A stretch of DNA of 53,905 nt, taken from contig NZ_CANRLT010000006.1 of assembly GCF_947631555.1 (NCBI RefSeq), positions 1 through 53,905 on the forward strand, read 5' to 3'. The first letter of the stretch is position 1. Each line of letters begins with the position of its first letter. Shown piece by piece: positions 1-9,283 of the stretch. The position numbers and the translations under genes are program-made. Under the pieces are notes generated by a model. It searched no databases. It saw nothing but the letters and a program-made list of their open reading frames with translations, and had not been told where the DNA came from. The DNA is from an uncultured Mailhella sp. (lineage in GTDB: Bacteria; Desulfobacterota; Desulfovibrionia; Desulfovibrionales; Desulfovibrionaceae).

Positions 1-150
1 CTCTGGCGTTGTTTCAGCGATTTCGCGTTAACGGCAAGATCGAAGAACTTTTATCATTATTAAAGTGATACTCTCGCAAAAGGGAACGGATGTCTTCAAG
101 GTGGAACGCTCCGTCATCATGTGAGGTCATCCTGTGAGGTTATAGACCGT

Positions 151-172
151 TCCCGGGAAAACTTCCCCAGGA
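151..172 (-). terminator. Possible hairpin downstream of the GNAT gene
   Basis: An inverted repeat (about nine pairs, two-base loop) lies about 30 bases past the stop of the GNAT gene. It has no following T run, so it may be only a weak terminator. The rest of bases 1-200 shows no credible gene. Confidence 0.3.
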
Positions 173-200
173 GGCGGCTTTCATAAAAGTGAAAAACACA

Positions 201-794
201 CTATGTCTGCCCTTCTTCAAAATGCCTGGCAAATTCGTCCTTCATACCCAAGGCTGCGGCAATGGTCTTCAGCTTCTGGCGGCGCCTGGAAAATTCATAG
301 TGGTACACAAGAAATTCCCCATCAGTCCGCACATATTCGGCTCCGTAGGCTGTGCAGAATCTGATACTTCTGACATTGTTCGGGCGAATTTTACTTATAA
401 GCAGTTTCAGTCCCAGTCTGGCCAGGACAATTTCTCGACAAAGGACAAGACAAAAACTGACGCCGGTACTGAAATTCTCCTTGCCTGAAAGAAATATGCC
501 GGATGTACAACTGCTGTTGCTCCAGTCAATGTCTTTAATTTCTATATAGCCAACAGGCGTTCCGTCCCAGCAGCCGATATAGGGCCAGACGGTATCGCCG
601 CTTTGCACCCTGCCGAGCCAGAAGCGCATCACCTGCGGCGTCACCGGCCTCACGTCACCCATGAACGGGAGTATTTCCGGCTTGTTGCGCCAATGGCACA
701 GCATGGGCAGATCCTGCTCCTCCACGCTTCTCAGTTCCACACCGAAGGCGGCAATGCGTGAAAGTTCCGCCCGAAGAGACTCATGTCTTGTCAT
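201..794 (-). CDS. GNAT-family N-acetyltransferase
   Basis: A 197-residue protein of the RimJ/RimL-like GNAT type, which moves an acetyl group from acetyl-CoA to an amine. The fold is suggested by the early LRSVEEQDLPMLCHWRN segment, the PVGYIEIKDIDW strand pair and a late NVRSIRFCTAYGAE helix typical of these enzymes. The ATG at 794 is chosen because AAGGAAG lies just before it; an upstream in-frame start would read through a repeat element that is clearly non-coding. The gene follows the terminator of the large glycan-type operon, so it is probably a separate transcript whose leader is repeat copy 1. Its substrate is unknown. Amino-sugar acetylation would fit the neighbourhood but is inference. 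Confidence 0.75.
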   Translation of the reverse strand: MTRHESLRAELSRIAAFGVELRSVEEQDLPMLCHWRNKPEILPFMGDVRPVTPQVMRFWLGRVQSGDTVWPYIGCWDGTPVGYIEIKDIDWSNSSCTSGIFLSGKENFSTGVSFCLVLCREIVLARLGLKLLISKIRPNNVRSIRFCTAYGAEYVRTDGEFLVYHYEFSRRRQKLKTIAAALGMKDEFARHFEEGQT

Positions 795-878
795 CTTACT
801 TCCTTTATGGTTTGAGACCTCGGCCTTCAGGCCGATAGAACCCCACCCAGCCCTGAAGGGCTTTGCCGCATTATTGCT
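792..878 (-). repeat. Dispersed structured repeat, copy 1 (short form)
   Basis: This copy shares its ends with copies at 13037-13200 and 14323-14477 but lacks about 70 bases of the middle. It holds the CGGCC/GGCCG and GCCCT/AGGGC hairpins and, on the minus strand, ends in AAAGGAAGTAAG followed by the ATG of the GNAT gene. It therefore forms that gene's immediate 5' leader. Confidence 0.8.
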
Positions 879-933
879 ACCGTACATCCTTTCCGTTCAG
901 GTTTTTCATGACCGCGGCAAACACAGGCACGAA

Positions 934-964
934 AAAAGAGCACCGGAAAAACCGGCGCTCTTTC
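934..964 (-). terminator. Rho-independent terminator of the acyl-glycan operon
   Basis: A GAGC-A-CCGG stem with an A5 loop and CCGG-C-GCTC return arm lies 63 bases past the formyltransferase stop. On the minus strand it is followed by a T6 run. It marks the end of the twelve-gene operon and separates it from the GNAT gene. Confidence 0.8.
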
Positions 965-1026
965 GCGCAAAAAGCGTGTTGTCGGAAAAAAACTGGAAGC
1001 GCGGCGTGCCCGCGCCGTGGCAAAGG

Positions 1027-1963
<937 letters not shown>

Positions 1964-2030
1964 GTCTCGATCTCCGTGTTTATTGTTCCCGCAGGAATGT
2001 TCAAAAGGTATCCGGCATTCTGCCTCAGCT

Positions 2031-2267
2031 TCAGCCACGCTTCGGGCTGCGCTCCACAAGGGCGCAGATGGCTTTTACCGAGGCGAAGTTTTCCGGCAGG
2101 ATTTCCAGCGCCGAAATCAGCACACCGAACTGTGATTCCAGCTCCGCCACCAGCTGGACGACATCGAAGCTGTCCAGATATCCGGCTTCGATGAAGTCAA
2201 CGCCCTCTTCAAAGCCGAAGGTGGGCTGAAGCTCCTTGAGCATGGCAAGCACCTTTTCTTCCATCAT
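2031..2267 (-). CDS. Acyl/peptidyl carrier protein (ACP-1)
   Basis: A 78-residue carrier protein. The GYLDSFD motif places the phosphopantetheine-accepting serine at residue 33, followed by the usual acidic helix II (VVQLVAELESQFGV). It is preceded by GGGAGGG at good spacing. It sits between the beta-helix acetyltransferase and the formyltransferase, and two genes from the adenylation enzyme, so it is the natural acceptor for the activated acid made by that enzyme. It differs clearly in sequence from the second carrier protein at 8955-9182, which suggests two separate loading reactions in the pathway. Confidence 0.9.
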   Translation of the reverse strand: MMEEKVLAMLKELQPTFGFEEGVDFIEAGYLDSFDVVQLVAELESQFGVLISALEILPENFASVKAICALVERSPKRG

Positions 2268-2300
2268 GATTCCCTCCCTTTACAAAAATCAATAAAACGT

Positions 2301-2933
2301 TCAGCCGATTTCCCGCGCGGGATTGCCGAGAACCTTTGCCCCGGCGCCAACATTTTTCAGGACGACCGACCCCATGCAAAGGTAGGCGCCGTCACCGATT
2401 TCCACATGCGGGGCCACACGGACGCCGTCCCCCATATAGACGCCCTTGCCGGCCTTCACATAGCCCAGCAAACCGCAGCTGCTGGAAACAGTACAGTAAT
2501 CACCTATCTCGACATCATGGCCAAAGGTGCAGTAAAGAAGTGTTGCAAAATTCCCAATCGTGCAATTGACCGACATGGAAAAGCCGCCATACACAATGGC
2601 GCCTTCACCAATATGATTATGCCGCCCCAGGAAACTCCAAGGGGAAATGAAGCTGTCGAACACCGCGCCGCGGGCCTTGAGCATGGGGACGAGCTTCTGC
2701 TTGGCCTGCGGCGAGGCGATGCACATGAGCAGGACATCATTGGGGGCGGGCATATAATCCCTGATGGTGCCAACCACAGGATAGTCACAGGCCTTCCCCT
2801 TCAGGGGATCTTCCGTATCGTCCAGAAAGCCCTTGATGTTCCACCTCGGCCCCTGCGCCGCCTGCATATCAAGAATCTGAGACAGCACTTCCCTGCCGCA
2901 GCCACCAGCCCCCACGATGTAGAGATCTTTCAT
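2301..2933 (-). CDS. Left-handed beta-helix sugar O/N-acetyltransferase (NeuD/PglD-like)
   Basis: A 210-residue protein with an N-terminal nucleotide-binding-like segment (MKDLYIVGAGGCGREVL, residues 1-17) and hexapeptide repeats over roughly residues 105-205 (IGEGAIVYGG, IGNFATL, IGDYCTV, IGDGAYL). This two-part layout is that of PglD, NeuD and related acyltransferases, which acetylate amino groups of UDP-sugars or sialic acids using acetyl-CoA. The start overlaps the stop of the adenylation gene by four bases (ATGA), indicating translational coupling. Its presence supports a sugar or sugar-linked product. The exact acceptor cannot be read from sequence. Confidence 0.85.
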   Translation of the reverse strand: MKDLYIVGAGGCGREVLSQILDMQAAQGPRWNIKGFLDDTEDPLKGKACDYPVVGTIRDYMPAPNDVLLMCIASPQAKQKLVPMLKARGAVFDSFISPWSFLGRHNHIGEGAIVYGGFSMSVNCTIGNFATLLYCTFGHDVEIGDYCTVSSSCGLLGYVKAGKGVYMGDGVRVAPHVEIGDGAYLCMGSVVLKNVGAGAKVLGNPAREIG

Positions 2934-4513
2934 ATCACACCTGAACCTGGGTTCTTTCCGGCGGACTCTATCCGCCCTTCCACCTGCCGCTTCAGACGCA
3001 GACGGTCAATCTTGCCATTGTTGTTGCGCGGCATCTCCGTCAGATGCACATAGACGGCGGGAACCATGTACCGTGGAAGCACCGCGCCTATCTGCGTACG
3101 CAGTTCGCGTTCATCGAGGGCTTCCGGCGCCTCATAGAACAGGGTGATCTTTTTTTCCGCGTAATTATAGACAGCGCAGCAGTTCTTTACCGTCTCCAGC
3201 CTGCCCACAATCACATTCTCTATTTCGCCCAGCTCGATACGGTAGCCCATATGCTTGATCAGCGTGTCCCGGCGGCCCTTGAACATGATTTCACCACGCT
3301 CATTCATCATCCCCATATCGCCTGTTCTGTATATCCGTTCAGGATAGGCGCTGTTCAAGGGATTCTGCACAAAAAACTCCGCGGTCTTTTCCGGGTTGTT
3401 GTAATATCCCATGGCAAGGCAAATGCCACGGACACAAATCTCGCCTTCTTCGCCGGGAGCGACCTGCTGCCCGTCTTCATTGAGCAGAAGAATTTCCGTA
3501 TTGGGAAGAGCCTTACCAATAGGAATGGGTTCGTCATCCTGCAATTCGCGATCTATGACATAATACATACAAAGATCAGAAATTTCAGTCGGCCCATAAA
3601 GATTGACAAATGTAGCATATGGCAGATGCCTGCGCCAATAATTGAGCTTAGCCGTAGGAAGGACTTCGCCGGCAAACCACACCTTGCGCAGCTCAGGCAG
3701 CGAAAAATGGGCAAGGAGATCCATATTGGCGATATTCACCATGATGGTAGGCGTCCAGAAAAGATAGGTAGCCTTATGGCGAACCAGAAGTTCCAGCATC
3801 CGGACAGGAAACGCGGCGAAGCTCTCCGGCACGATTAAAAGCGTCGCTGCGCGCATCATCATAAAGCAGACTTCAAAGATATGCCGGTCAAAGACGCACG
3901 GCGCAAGGCTGGCAACAATTTCATGCGTATCAGTCAGCAGCCCGGCGCGGACTTCATTTTCCACCAGATCGATAAAACCGCGATGGGTGCAGGCCACCCC
4001 CTTGGGCGTACCGGTAGAGCCTGACGTATTGATGACGCAAAGCAGATCGGTATCGAGACAAGCGTCGCGGCGTTCCAGCAGTTCCTGCACGCGGTCAGCG
4101 GCAGGTTCAGGCAGGGCATCGGCATCTTCCACATAAATGACAGGGATCTTGCTGGCCACGGCAAGAATACGGCCGGCAACATCCCGGCGCGTTATCAGCA
4201 GATCCGGCCGTATGTTCTCAAAAATATTTCGAAAACGCTGTTCAGGATGTTTGACGTCAAGGTTAATAAATGCGTTACCGCTATAGACGACAGCCGCATC
4301 CCCAGTGATGGAATCAGCCCCCTTGGGCGTAAACACTGCCACCACGTGCTTGGTTTCCTCTCCCAGCCGTTCGGCCACGAGAGCGGCAAGCTTTAACGCC
4401 CGCATCTTCAACTGGCTGAAGGAAAGCCGGATTTCACCATCGATAACGGCAAGGCGTTCGGGATACGCCGCAGCCGTGTCATCCAGAAATTGCGTCAACT
4501 GAGTATGGTACAT
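2930..4513 (-). CDS. Free-standing amino-acid adenylation enzyme (NRPS A-domain type)
   Basis: A 527-residue ANL-superfamily enzyme that activates a carboxylic acid with ATP and loads it on a carrier protein. Core motifs are complete: A3 NTSGSTGTPKG (about 162-172), A4 CVFDRHIFEV, A5 NLYGPTEIS, A7 YRTGDMG, A8 GRRDTLIKHMGYRIELGEIE and A10 with the catalytic lysine in NNNGKIDRL. The Asp in the A4 FD pair is the residue that normally holds an alpha-amino group in NRPS enzymes, so an amino acid substrate is likely; an aryl or hydroxy acid is less so. It carries no attached carrier domain, so it should act in trans on ACP-1 or ACP-2. It resembles DltA-like and siderophore stand-alone A domains. 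It overlaps the next gene by four bases. Confidence 0.88.
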   Translation of the reverse strand: MYHTQLTQFLDDTAAAYPERLAVIDGEIRLSFSQLKMRALKLAALVAERLGEETKHVVAVFTPKGADSITGDAAVVYSGNAFINLDVKHPEQRFRNIFENIRPDLLITRRDVAGRILAVASKIPVIYVEDADALPEPAADRVQELLERRDACLDTDLLCVINTSGSTGTPKGVACTHRGFIDLVENEVRAGLLTDTHEIVASLAPCVFDRHIFEVCFMMMRAATLLIVPESFAAFPVRMLELLVRHKATYLFWTPTIMVNIANMDLLAHFSLPELRKVWFAGEVLPTAKLNYWRRHLPYATFVNLYGPTEISDLCMYYVIDRELQDDEPIPIGKALPNTEILLLNEDGQQVAPGEEGEICVRGICLAMGYYNNPEKTAEFFVQNPLNSAYPERIYRTGDMGMMNERGEIMFKGRRDTLIKHMGYRIELGEIENVIVGRLETVKNCCAVYNYAEKKITLFYEAPEALDERELRTQIGAVLPRYMVPAVYVHLTEMPRNNNGKIDRLRLKRQVEGRIESAGKNPGSGVI

Positions 4514-4540
4514 GGCAGCAAATTTTCCTTTTCCCGCTGC

Positions 4541-5341
4541 TTACAGGGAATTTTCTTTGTTCATTAACCACGCCGCTGCCTCGGCAACGGCGTTCTGCCA
4601 GAAGGCAATATTATGCCCGCCGGGGACGGTGTGTTCCGTCACCTCTATGCCGTATTCCCGGCAGCTCTGTGCGAAACGTGTGCTCTGGGGAAGGCTCAGA
4701 TAATCTTCAGCGCCATACCACAGCGCAAAGCGGGGAGCAGCCGCTTCGGCAGCTCTGGCATAGAGGGGACGAATGTCGGCGTCAGGCAAAATGCCGCCAT
4801 CCTGGTCTCGCATGAGCAGCGGCATAATCTTGTCGGAAAACAGCTTGACGAGCGGACGCTGTTCACGATTTTTCCGTGCCCGCTCATCCGGAGAAACGGA
4901 AGCGTCAAAGACCCCGGAAATAGCGGCCACGGCGCCAAAGGCTTCGGGGCGGGACAGCGCCCAGTGCGCCGCGCCGAAAGCCCCCATGGAAATACCCAGA
5001 AGCCTGTTGTCTTCCCTGAGCCGGGAAAGCGGCAGCATGGCCTGCAGGACAGGCATCAGCTCCAACTGGAGGAAGTCCGCCTGTTTCTCGTAAGGGCTGT
5101 TGATAAAATAGCCGTTGCCCAGACTGGGCGCGATAAAGGCAAACCCGTACTGGTCAACGAGGTTTCCCATATTCAGCTTATGAAAAAAGAACTCGCCATC
5201 TTCCATGGCGCAGTGAAGCCCCCACACAGCCGGGAGAGCATTGAAGTTCGCCATCAGACCATACGGGAGCGCTCCGGTGATCGGCACAGGACGATGCAGA
5301 ATTTGAGAAGGCAGAGAGAAATGGAAGGTAATCATGATCAT
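4541..5341 (-). CDS. Alpha/beta-hydrolase esterase (esterase D / S-formylglutathione hydrolase-like)
   Basis: A 266-residue putative esterase. The nucleophile motif GISMG puts Ser at 118, with candidate Asp at 213 (GAEDYL) and His at 243 (GGHNIAFW), a complete catalytic triad. The family cleaves small acyl esters or thioesters. In this operon it could act as an editing thioesterase, an acyl-carrier hydrolase or a transferase releasing product. The ATG at 5341 is preferred over a GTG at 5368, which overlaps the upstream stop by four bases and would add nine residues not expected in the fold; an ATG at 5335 is also possible. No signal peptide is evident, so it probably acts in the cytoplasm. 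Confidence 0.8.
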   Translation of the reverse strand: MIMITFHFSLPSQILHRPVPITGALPYGLMANFNALPAVWGLHCAMEDGEFFFHKLNMGNLVDQYGFAFIAPSLGNGYFINSPYEKQADFLQLELMPVLQAMLPLSRLREDNRLLGISMGAFGAAHWALSRPEAFGAVAAISGVFDASVSPDERARKNREQRPLVKLFSDKIMPLLMRDQDGGILPDADIRPLYARAAEAAAPRFALWYGAEDYLSLPQSTRFAQSCREYGIEVTEHTVPGGHNIAFWQNAVAEAAAWLMNKENSL

Positions 5342-5364
5342 CTCTATCCGAAATTTTCTACATA

Positions 5365-6213
5365 TCACTTAACAGACACGATCCGTTCATGATTAATATT
5401 ATATCTCATATCTTTTTTACTTTCATCAAACTCCCCATTAATAAATGTACATGGATTATTTTTTAACAAATCATATATAATTTTATAAGCGTCTTTTTCA
5501 TAAAAGCAGTATAGTTTACTGTTTCCGATATTTTCAACTGCTAACATATTTTTTTTATTCATTTCATCATAAAAAACAGGCACTGGATTTAATTCACAAT
5601 TTAAATATCTACTGTATAGAATAGCTTTCTTATTTTTATATTCTATTCCATTATCAATAATAGTACCATAAAATTCACGATTATACCGATAAGGAACTTC
5701 CATAACTGCTTCCATATAATGCTTATAAGTGAAGCATTGACGCATATCAGCACCAAAAAATAAAAATTTTACACATTTTCCACAGGTATGCAGACGATCA
5801 TAATTAGAATTTTCACCGATAGAATATATGCTGAGATTGTCGATGAGATTGAGTGTGTCGCCAAGCACATAGACGGAAAGTAAAGGATCTTTCGATCGGA
5901 CACCTTTGTTGCTCTTGCGAACGTATTCGTTGAGCGCTCCCATGGGAGTGGGACTGTTCTGCACGTCAAAAACTTCATTATTGCAGAAACTGAAGGTAAA
6001 CGTTGGAAAAACCAGTGTCCTGACACCAAGAGATTCGATGCTGTTGAGCAGCTCAGCCAAGAGTTCTTTTCTTTTAAGCGCTGGGAGTCCAAAATTCATA
6101 TCGGTATGGATATACAGAACGTCACAATCACCCGCTCCAACTTTCTGCAAAGCAGAAGCCATATGCTGTGAAGTCACATCGCCCATGCTACTATGAAATA
6201 AAACAGGATTCAT
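5365..6213 (-). CDS. AAC(3)-family N-acyltransferase
   Basis: A 282-residue member of the aminoglycoside 3-N-acetyltransferase fold, recognised by DVLYIHTDMNFGLPA near the N terminus, TLVFPTFTFSF, and SPTPMGALNEYVR...VRSKDPLLSVYVLG. Members in glycan and natural-product clusters transfer acyl groups, not always from CoA, to amino groups of sugars or peptides. That makes this a good candidate for moving the ACP-built acyl chain on to an amino sugar. The ATG at 6213 has AAAGGG at ideal spacing; a GTG at 6219 is the alternative. The gene, above all its 3' half, is visibly AT-rich compared with its neighbours, suggesting separate origin or recent acquisition. An antibiotic-resistance role is possible but unlikely in this context. 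Confidence 0.8.
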   Translation of the reverse strand: MNPVLFHSSMGDVTSQHMASALQKVGAGDCDVLYIHTDMNFGLPALKRKELLAELLNSIESLGVRTLVFPTFTFSFCNNEVFDVQNSPTPMGALNEYVRKSNKGVRSKDPLLSVYVLGDTLNLIDNLSIYSIGENSNYDRLHTCGKCVKFLFFGADMRQCFTYKHYMEAVMEVPYRYNREFYGTIIDNGIEYKNKKAILYSRYLNCELNPVPVFYDEMNKKNMLAVENIGNSKLYCFYEKDAYKIIYDLLKNNPCTFINGEFDESKKDMRYNINHERIVSVK

Positions 6214-6260
6214 GCTCACCCTTTCTGCGATAATAGCGTTTATCCATTAACAGTTTAACT

Positions 6261-7010
6261 TCAAAGACTCGGAAAACGTCGCCCACCATCTACATAAAGA
6301 ATCTGACCTGTAATATATGCAGCGTCATCAGACAATAAAAAGCGCGCAGCACAGGCTATATCATCGACAGTTTTTGGCGGTAAAAGAGCTTTAGGCTCAA
6401 AATGTAAATTTGCTGAATTCTCCTTAAAAATAGTTTTAACCATGCGAGTATTAAAAGCTCCAGGCGCAATAACATTGACACGAACAGACGGAGCAAGTTC
6501 ACAGGCCAAAGCTTTTCCCAACGAAGCTACAGCTCCCTTACTTGAACAGTAATGTGGTTGATAAGCCTTGCCGCCTAACATAACAATGCTAGAAATTAAA
6601 AGAATATTACGAAGATTTATACCATTGACGTTTTTCTTAAGCAGGGTGCTGATTATTTCCGTAGCTGAAAAATAGTTAACGTTCATGACTTTCAGACCAA
6701 CGGAATATTTTGTTTTGGAGATGGGCAACACTTCCGTCATGCCTGCAAAATGGACAAACGCCTCAACCGGCAGTTTTTTTTCCTTGAGAAGCGTTTTCAG
6801 AGCGCCCCCCACTTTGTCGGCCTGTTCCAAGTCAAAGGGAAACAGCACAACGTCCGCGCCCTTGCTGGCGCAGGCTTCTCCTACGGCTGCAAGGCGGGCC
6901 TCGTCTCTCCCATTGAGAATAAGGTTACGGGAAGAACTGAGCAGCTTGGCCGTCGCTTCCCCCATTCCGGAAGATGCCCCTGTAATAAAGGTATATAAAG
7001 CGTTATGCAA
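6261..7010 (-). CDS. Short-chain dehydrogenase/reductase (SDR-1)
   Basis: A 249-residue classical SDR, probably an NADP-dependent 3-oxoacyl reductase. The TGASSGMG cofactor motif is at 10-17, with the catalytic Ser at about 140, Tyr154 and Lys158 (YCSSK). The C-terminal ITGQILYVDGG is typical of FabG-like enzymes. The start is a TTG with AAGG seven bases upstream; an ATG 24 bases farther out is in another frame. Like the AAC(3)-like gene beside it, this gene is AT-rich. Beside two KAS III enzymes and two carrier proteins, ketoreduction of an ACP-bound 3-oxoacyl chain is the natural role. A sugar oxidoreductase is the main alternative. Confidence 0.87.
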   Translation of the reverse strand: MHNALYTFITGASSGMGEATAKLLSSSRNLILNGRDEARLAAVGEACASKGADVVLFPFDLEQADKVGGALKTLLKEKKLPVEAFVHFAGMTEVLPISKTKYSVGLKVMNVNYFSATEIISTLLKKNVNGINLRNILLISSIVMLGGKAYQPHYCSSKGAVASLGKALACELAPSVRVNVIAPGAFNTRMVKTIFKENSANLHFEPKALLPPKTVDDIACAARFLLSDDAAYITGQILYVDGGRRFPSL

Positions 7011-7086
7011 TTGCAGACCTTACTATTATTCATTAACTTGATAATTGTTTTCCACTCAAAGAGCCTTTTCTGGAGGAAAAAGCCTG

Positions 7087-7836
7087 CTAACAGGGAACGC
7101 CGCCATTGATGGGAAAAATTGCTCCGCTGATGTGGACAGCTGCGGGACTTACCAGATACACCGCCATCTGGGCCACTTCTTCTGGTGAAATGATTCCCAA
7201 CGGCTGGTATCCGCTTTCTTCCAGGCGAGTTGTAAAATCCCCCAGTGTGGCATCGGCTCCTGTATTCATGGGGGTATTGACAAAGGCCGGTCTGATGAGA
7301 TTAACAAGGGTACTTCTGGATGCCAGCTCCACAGCCATGATTTTTGCGGCAGTCTCGAGCGCAGCTTTGGAAGCGCCATAGGCGATAAGCTGTTTATCGT
7401 GTCCCATGGCGGCAAGCGAAGAAATAGCCACGACCTGCAAAAGGTCCGTGTTCTTTTTCAAGCGCATGAGTTTACGCACGATTTCCACAAAGGAAAACAC
7501 ATTGACCCGCATACATCTGAGCATGCTCTCCGTGGTGACGTCGCGCAGTCTGGCACGAGCCCCCGCACCGGCACAATGGATAAAGCCGTCAATATGCCCC
7601 TTCCAGGCTCTGGCCTGCTCCACCATGGCAGGCAGGGAAGCAAGATCCGAAAGATCCGTTTTAATAGCCAGCGCTTGCTCCTCCGGCATGGCAGACATGG
7701 TTTCCTGCATACCCGCTTCCCTGCGGGCAAGCAAAATGACAGAAGCACCACGCGCCGCCAGCTCCCGGCAGGTCGCCCTGCCGATGCCGGAAGAAGCTCC
7801 CGTGACAAGAACAACTTTCTGGTCGAATGTCTGCAT
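7087..7836 (-). CDS. Short-chain dehydrogenase/reductase (SDR-2)
   Basis: A 249-residue classical SDR with TGASSGIG at 12-19, catalytic Ser at about 140, Tyr153 and Lys157 (YGASK), and a C-terminal HISGAIFPINGG segment. The ATG at 7836 is preferred; a GTG at 7845 lies within the purine-rich AGAGAG ribosome-binding region. It is only distantly similar to SDR-1, so the two probably act on different substrates or with different stereochemistry. It lies directly downstream of the first KAS III-ACP pair with a 21-base gap, which suggests reduction of the 3-oxoacyl product made there. Confidence 0.87.
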   Translation of the reverse strand: MQTFDQKVVLVTGASSGIGRATCRELAARGASVILLARREAGMQETMSAMPEEQALAIKTDLSDLASLPAMVEQARAWKGHIDGFIHCAGAGARARLRDVTTESMLRCMRVNVFSFVEIVRKLMRLKKNTDLLQVVAISSLAAMGHDKQLIAYGASKAALETAAKIMAVELASRSTLVNLIRPAFVNTPMNTGADATLGDFTTRLEESGYQPLGIISPEEVAQMAVYLVSPAAVHISGAIFPINGGVPC

Positions 7837-7857
7837 GATAACCACTCTCTCTTGTGA

Positions 7858-8955
7858 TCACTTCTCGAGCGGTTTGAGAAAATCCTCATCAAAACGATGA
7901 GAAGTAGTCACCATGGGTACGATGACTGAAGGCTCGATGGACAGGCTGACCACACCCCAGGAGAGTCCGATGCCGAAAGCGCTGACCAGCAGATTCAGCC
8001 GTTCCCTTGGGCTGCCCGCATAGGCATCCACCATAGTCAGTGTCGCAGAGGCTCCGTCTGTATTCGCCAGGCGGTCAACGGTCATCGGCACCTTGGACAT
8101 ATCGGCCTTGAGGCGTCTAGCCATGGTTTTGACGATCTGCTTGTTGGCCTGATGGAGTACCAGGCCATCGTAATCGTCCACGGTTTTGTTTTGCTTTTTG
8201 AGAAAATCCTTGATACTGTCCACGACCCGTATGGTAGAGAAGGACGTGATTTCCATCCCGTCCATATAGTTGCCGCCGCCTTTGTACATTTCGCCAGTAG
8301 GAAGGATTCCTGGGACTTTTCTCCATGCGTGGCGAACTCCGCCCCAGGGGTTATAGAGAAAATGGTATCCTGTGCCATCGCTGTGCAGGGAAATATCCAA
8401 AGGAGAATCGTTCGCGTTTTCGAGCAGCAAGGCGGTACAGCCTTCGCCATGCAGAAAACATGAACTCGCAAGCAGCTTCGCGCGAGAACGGTATTTTTGC
8501 CAGTGAGCATCGCCGGTGACCATAGCGATGCGCTTGATATGCGGCTGCTGCAAAAGAGCGGCACACACCGAAAGACCATAGGGAAAGCTGGCGCACCCCT
8601 GCGTGATATCAAAAACAAACGCATCTTCCGACATTCCAAGGTGATTATGCATCACGAAGGCGTTGCCCGTGCCCACGTTGAAATCCGGGGTCTGCGTCAG
8701 AAAGATAAGCCCGTCAAGGCTGCCGGCTTCCCATCCGGCTCTTTCCAGAGCCTTGACCACAGCGGCATAGCCCACATCCGTGGCGGTCTGCTGTGTAATG
8801 GAGATATGCCGCTGCCTGACACCTGTCTGTTTGACGAACTGCGCAATGTACGCGGCACGGGGATGCGCCGGATCCATGTTTACTTTCTGGACATGTTCCG
8901 GCAGTGCCCCGGCGAGCGCAGCAATTCTCACATTGTCGAAATGGAGAAATGCCAT
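7858..8955 (-). CDS. 3-oxoacyl-ACP synthase III-like enzyme (KAS III-A)
   Basis: A 365-residue thiolase-fold condensing enzyme. The triad is intact: Cys121 in DITQGCASF, His268 in LHQANK and Asn298 in ANTDGAS. FabH-type enzymes join an acyl-CoA starter with malonyl-ACP; relatives in glycan clusters make short 3-hydroxyacyl groups for amino sugars or transfer acyl groups directly. It is longer than housekeeping FabH (about 320 residues) and sits with a dedicated carrier protein rather than with fab genes, so it is not the fatty-acid enzyme. The start codon overlaps the ACP-2 stop (TAATG), showing tight coupling of synthase and carrier. Confidence 0.9.
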   Translation of the reverse strand: MAFLHFDNVRIAALAGALPEHVQKVNMDPAHPRAAYIAQFVKQTGVRQRHISITQQTATDVGYAAVVKALERAGWEAGSLDGLIFLTQTPDFNVGTGNAFVMHNHLGMSEDAFVFDITQGCASFPYGLSVCAALLQQPHIKRIAMVTGDAHWQKYRSRAKLLASSCFLHGEGCTALLLENANDSPLDISLHSDGTGYHFLYNPWGGVRHAWRKVPGILPTGEMYKGGGNYMDGMEITSFSTIRVVDSIKDFLKKQNKTVDDYDGLVLHQANKQIVKTMARRLKADMSKVPMTVDRLANTDGASATLTMVDAYAGSPRERLNLLVSAFGIGLSWGVVSLSIEPSVIVPMVTTSHRFDEDFLKPLEK

Positions 8956-9182
8956 TAGTTTTCAGCCTCCATCACATCCAGCAGATCCTGTACGGTTTTG
9001 GAGTCTCTGATCTGCTGACCAGTGATCTTGCGGCCAAACTCGTCCCCCAGCAGTACCACGAAGGACAGGGCGGAAAGCGAATCCCATTCTTCGATATCGT
9101 CAAGGCTGGTTTCAGGTTTGAGCGTACCTTCGTCCAGTTCCATGATGTCTTCCAGCGCCGCCAGTTTTTCCTGTGTCGTCAT
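8955..9182 (-). CDS. Acyl carrier protein (ACP-2)
   Basis: A 75-residue carrier protein with the phosphopantetheine serine at residue 35 (EEWDSLS). The start at 9182 follows AAAAGGGG and gives a normal-length protein; the longer reading frame upstream adds residues unlike any ACP. It is sandwiched between the two KAS III genes and overlaps the downstream one by one base. It is therefore probably the chain carrier for malonyl or 3-oxoacyl intermediates, while ACP-1 near the adenylation gene takes the adenylated acid. Confidence 0.9.
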   Translation of the reverse strand: MTTQEKLAALEDIMELDEGTLKPETSLDDIEEWDSLSALSFVVLLGDEFGRKITGQQIRDSKTVQDLLDVMEAEN

Positions 9183-9283
9183 AAAATTCCCCTTTTGGTT
9201 AAAGTGTGTCTGGAACCGTTGAAATATCAGCACGTTCCATAAATATTTTCCTCAGAAAACAAGAAAGACAGATCAAAGTACCC

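Noticed and set aside
14..130. Minus-strand 38-codon frame at the window start
   Set aside because: The start is directly after a stop, the AGG is too close to the ATG, and no family is recognised. It may be part of a gene outside the window but cannot be supported.
5365..6213. Aminoglycoside resistance gene
   Set aside because: The fold is AAC(3)-like, but its place in an acyl-carrier operon makes a biosynthetic acyltransferase far more likely.
6774..6781. Eight-base homopolymer in SDR-1 as a second phase-variable site
   Set aside because: The tract is short, the frame is intact on both sides, and A8 runs coding for lysine are common in AT-rich genes.
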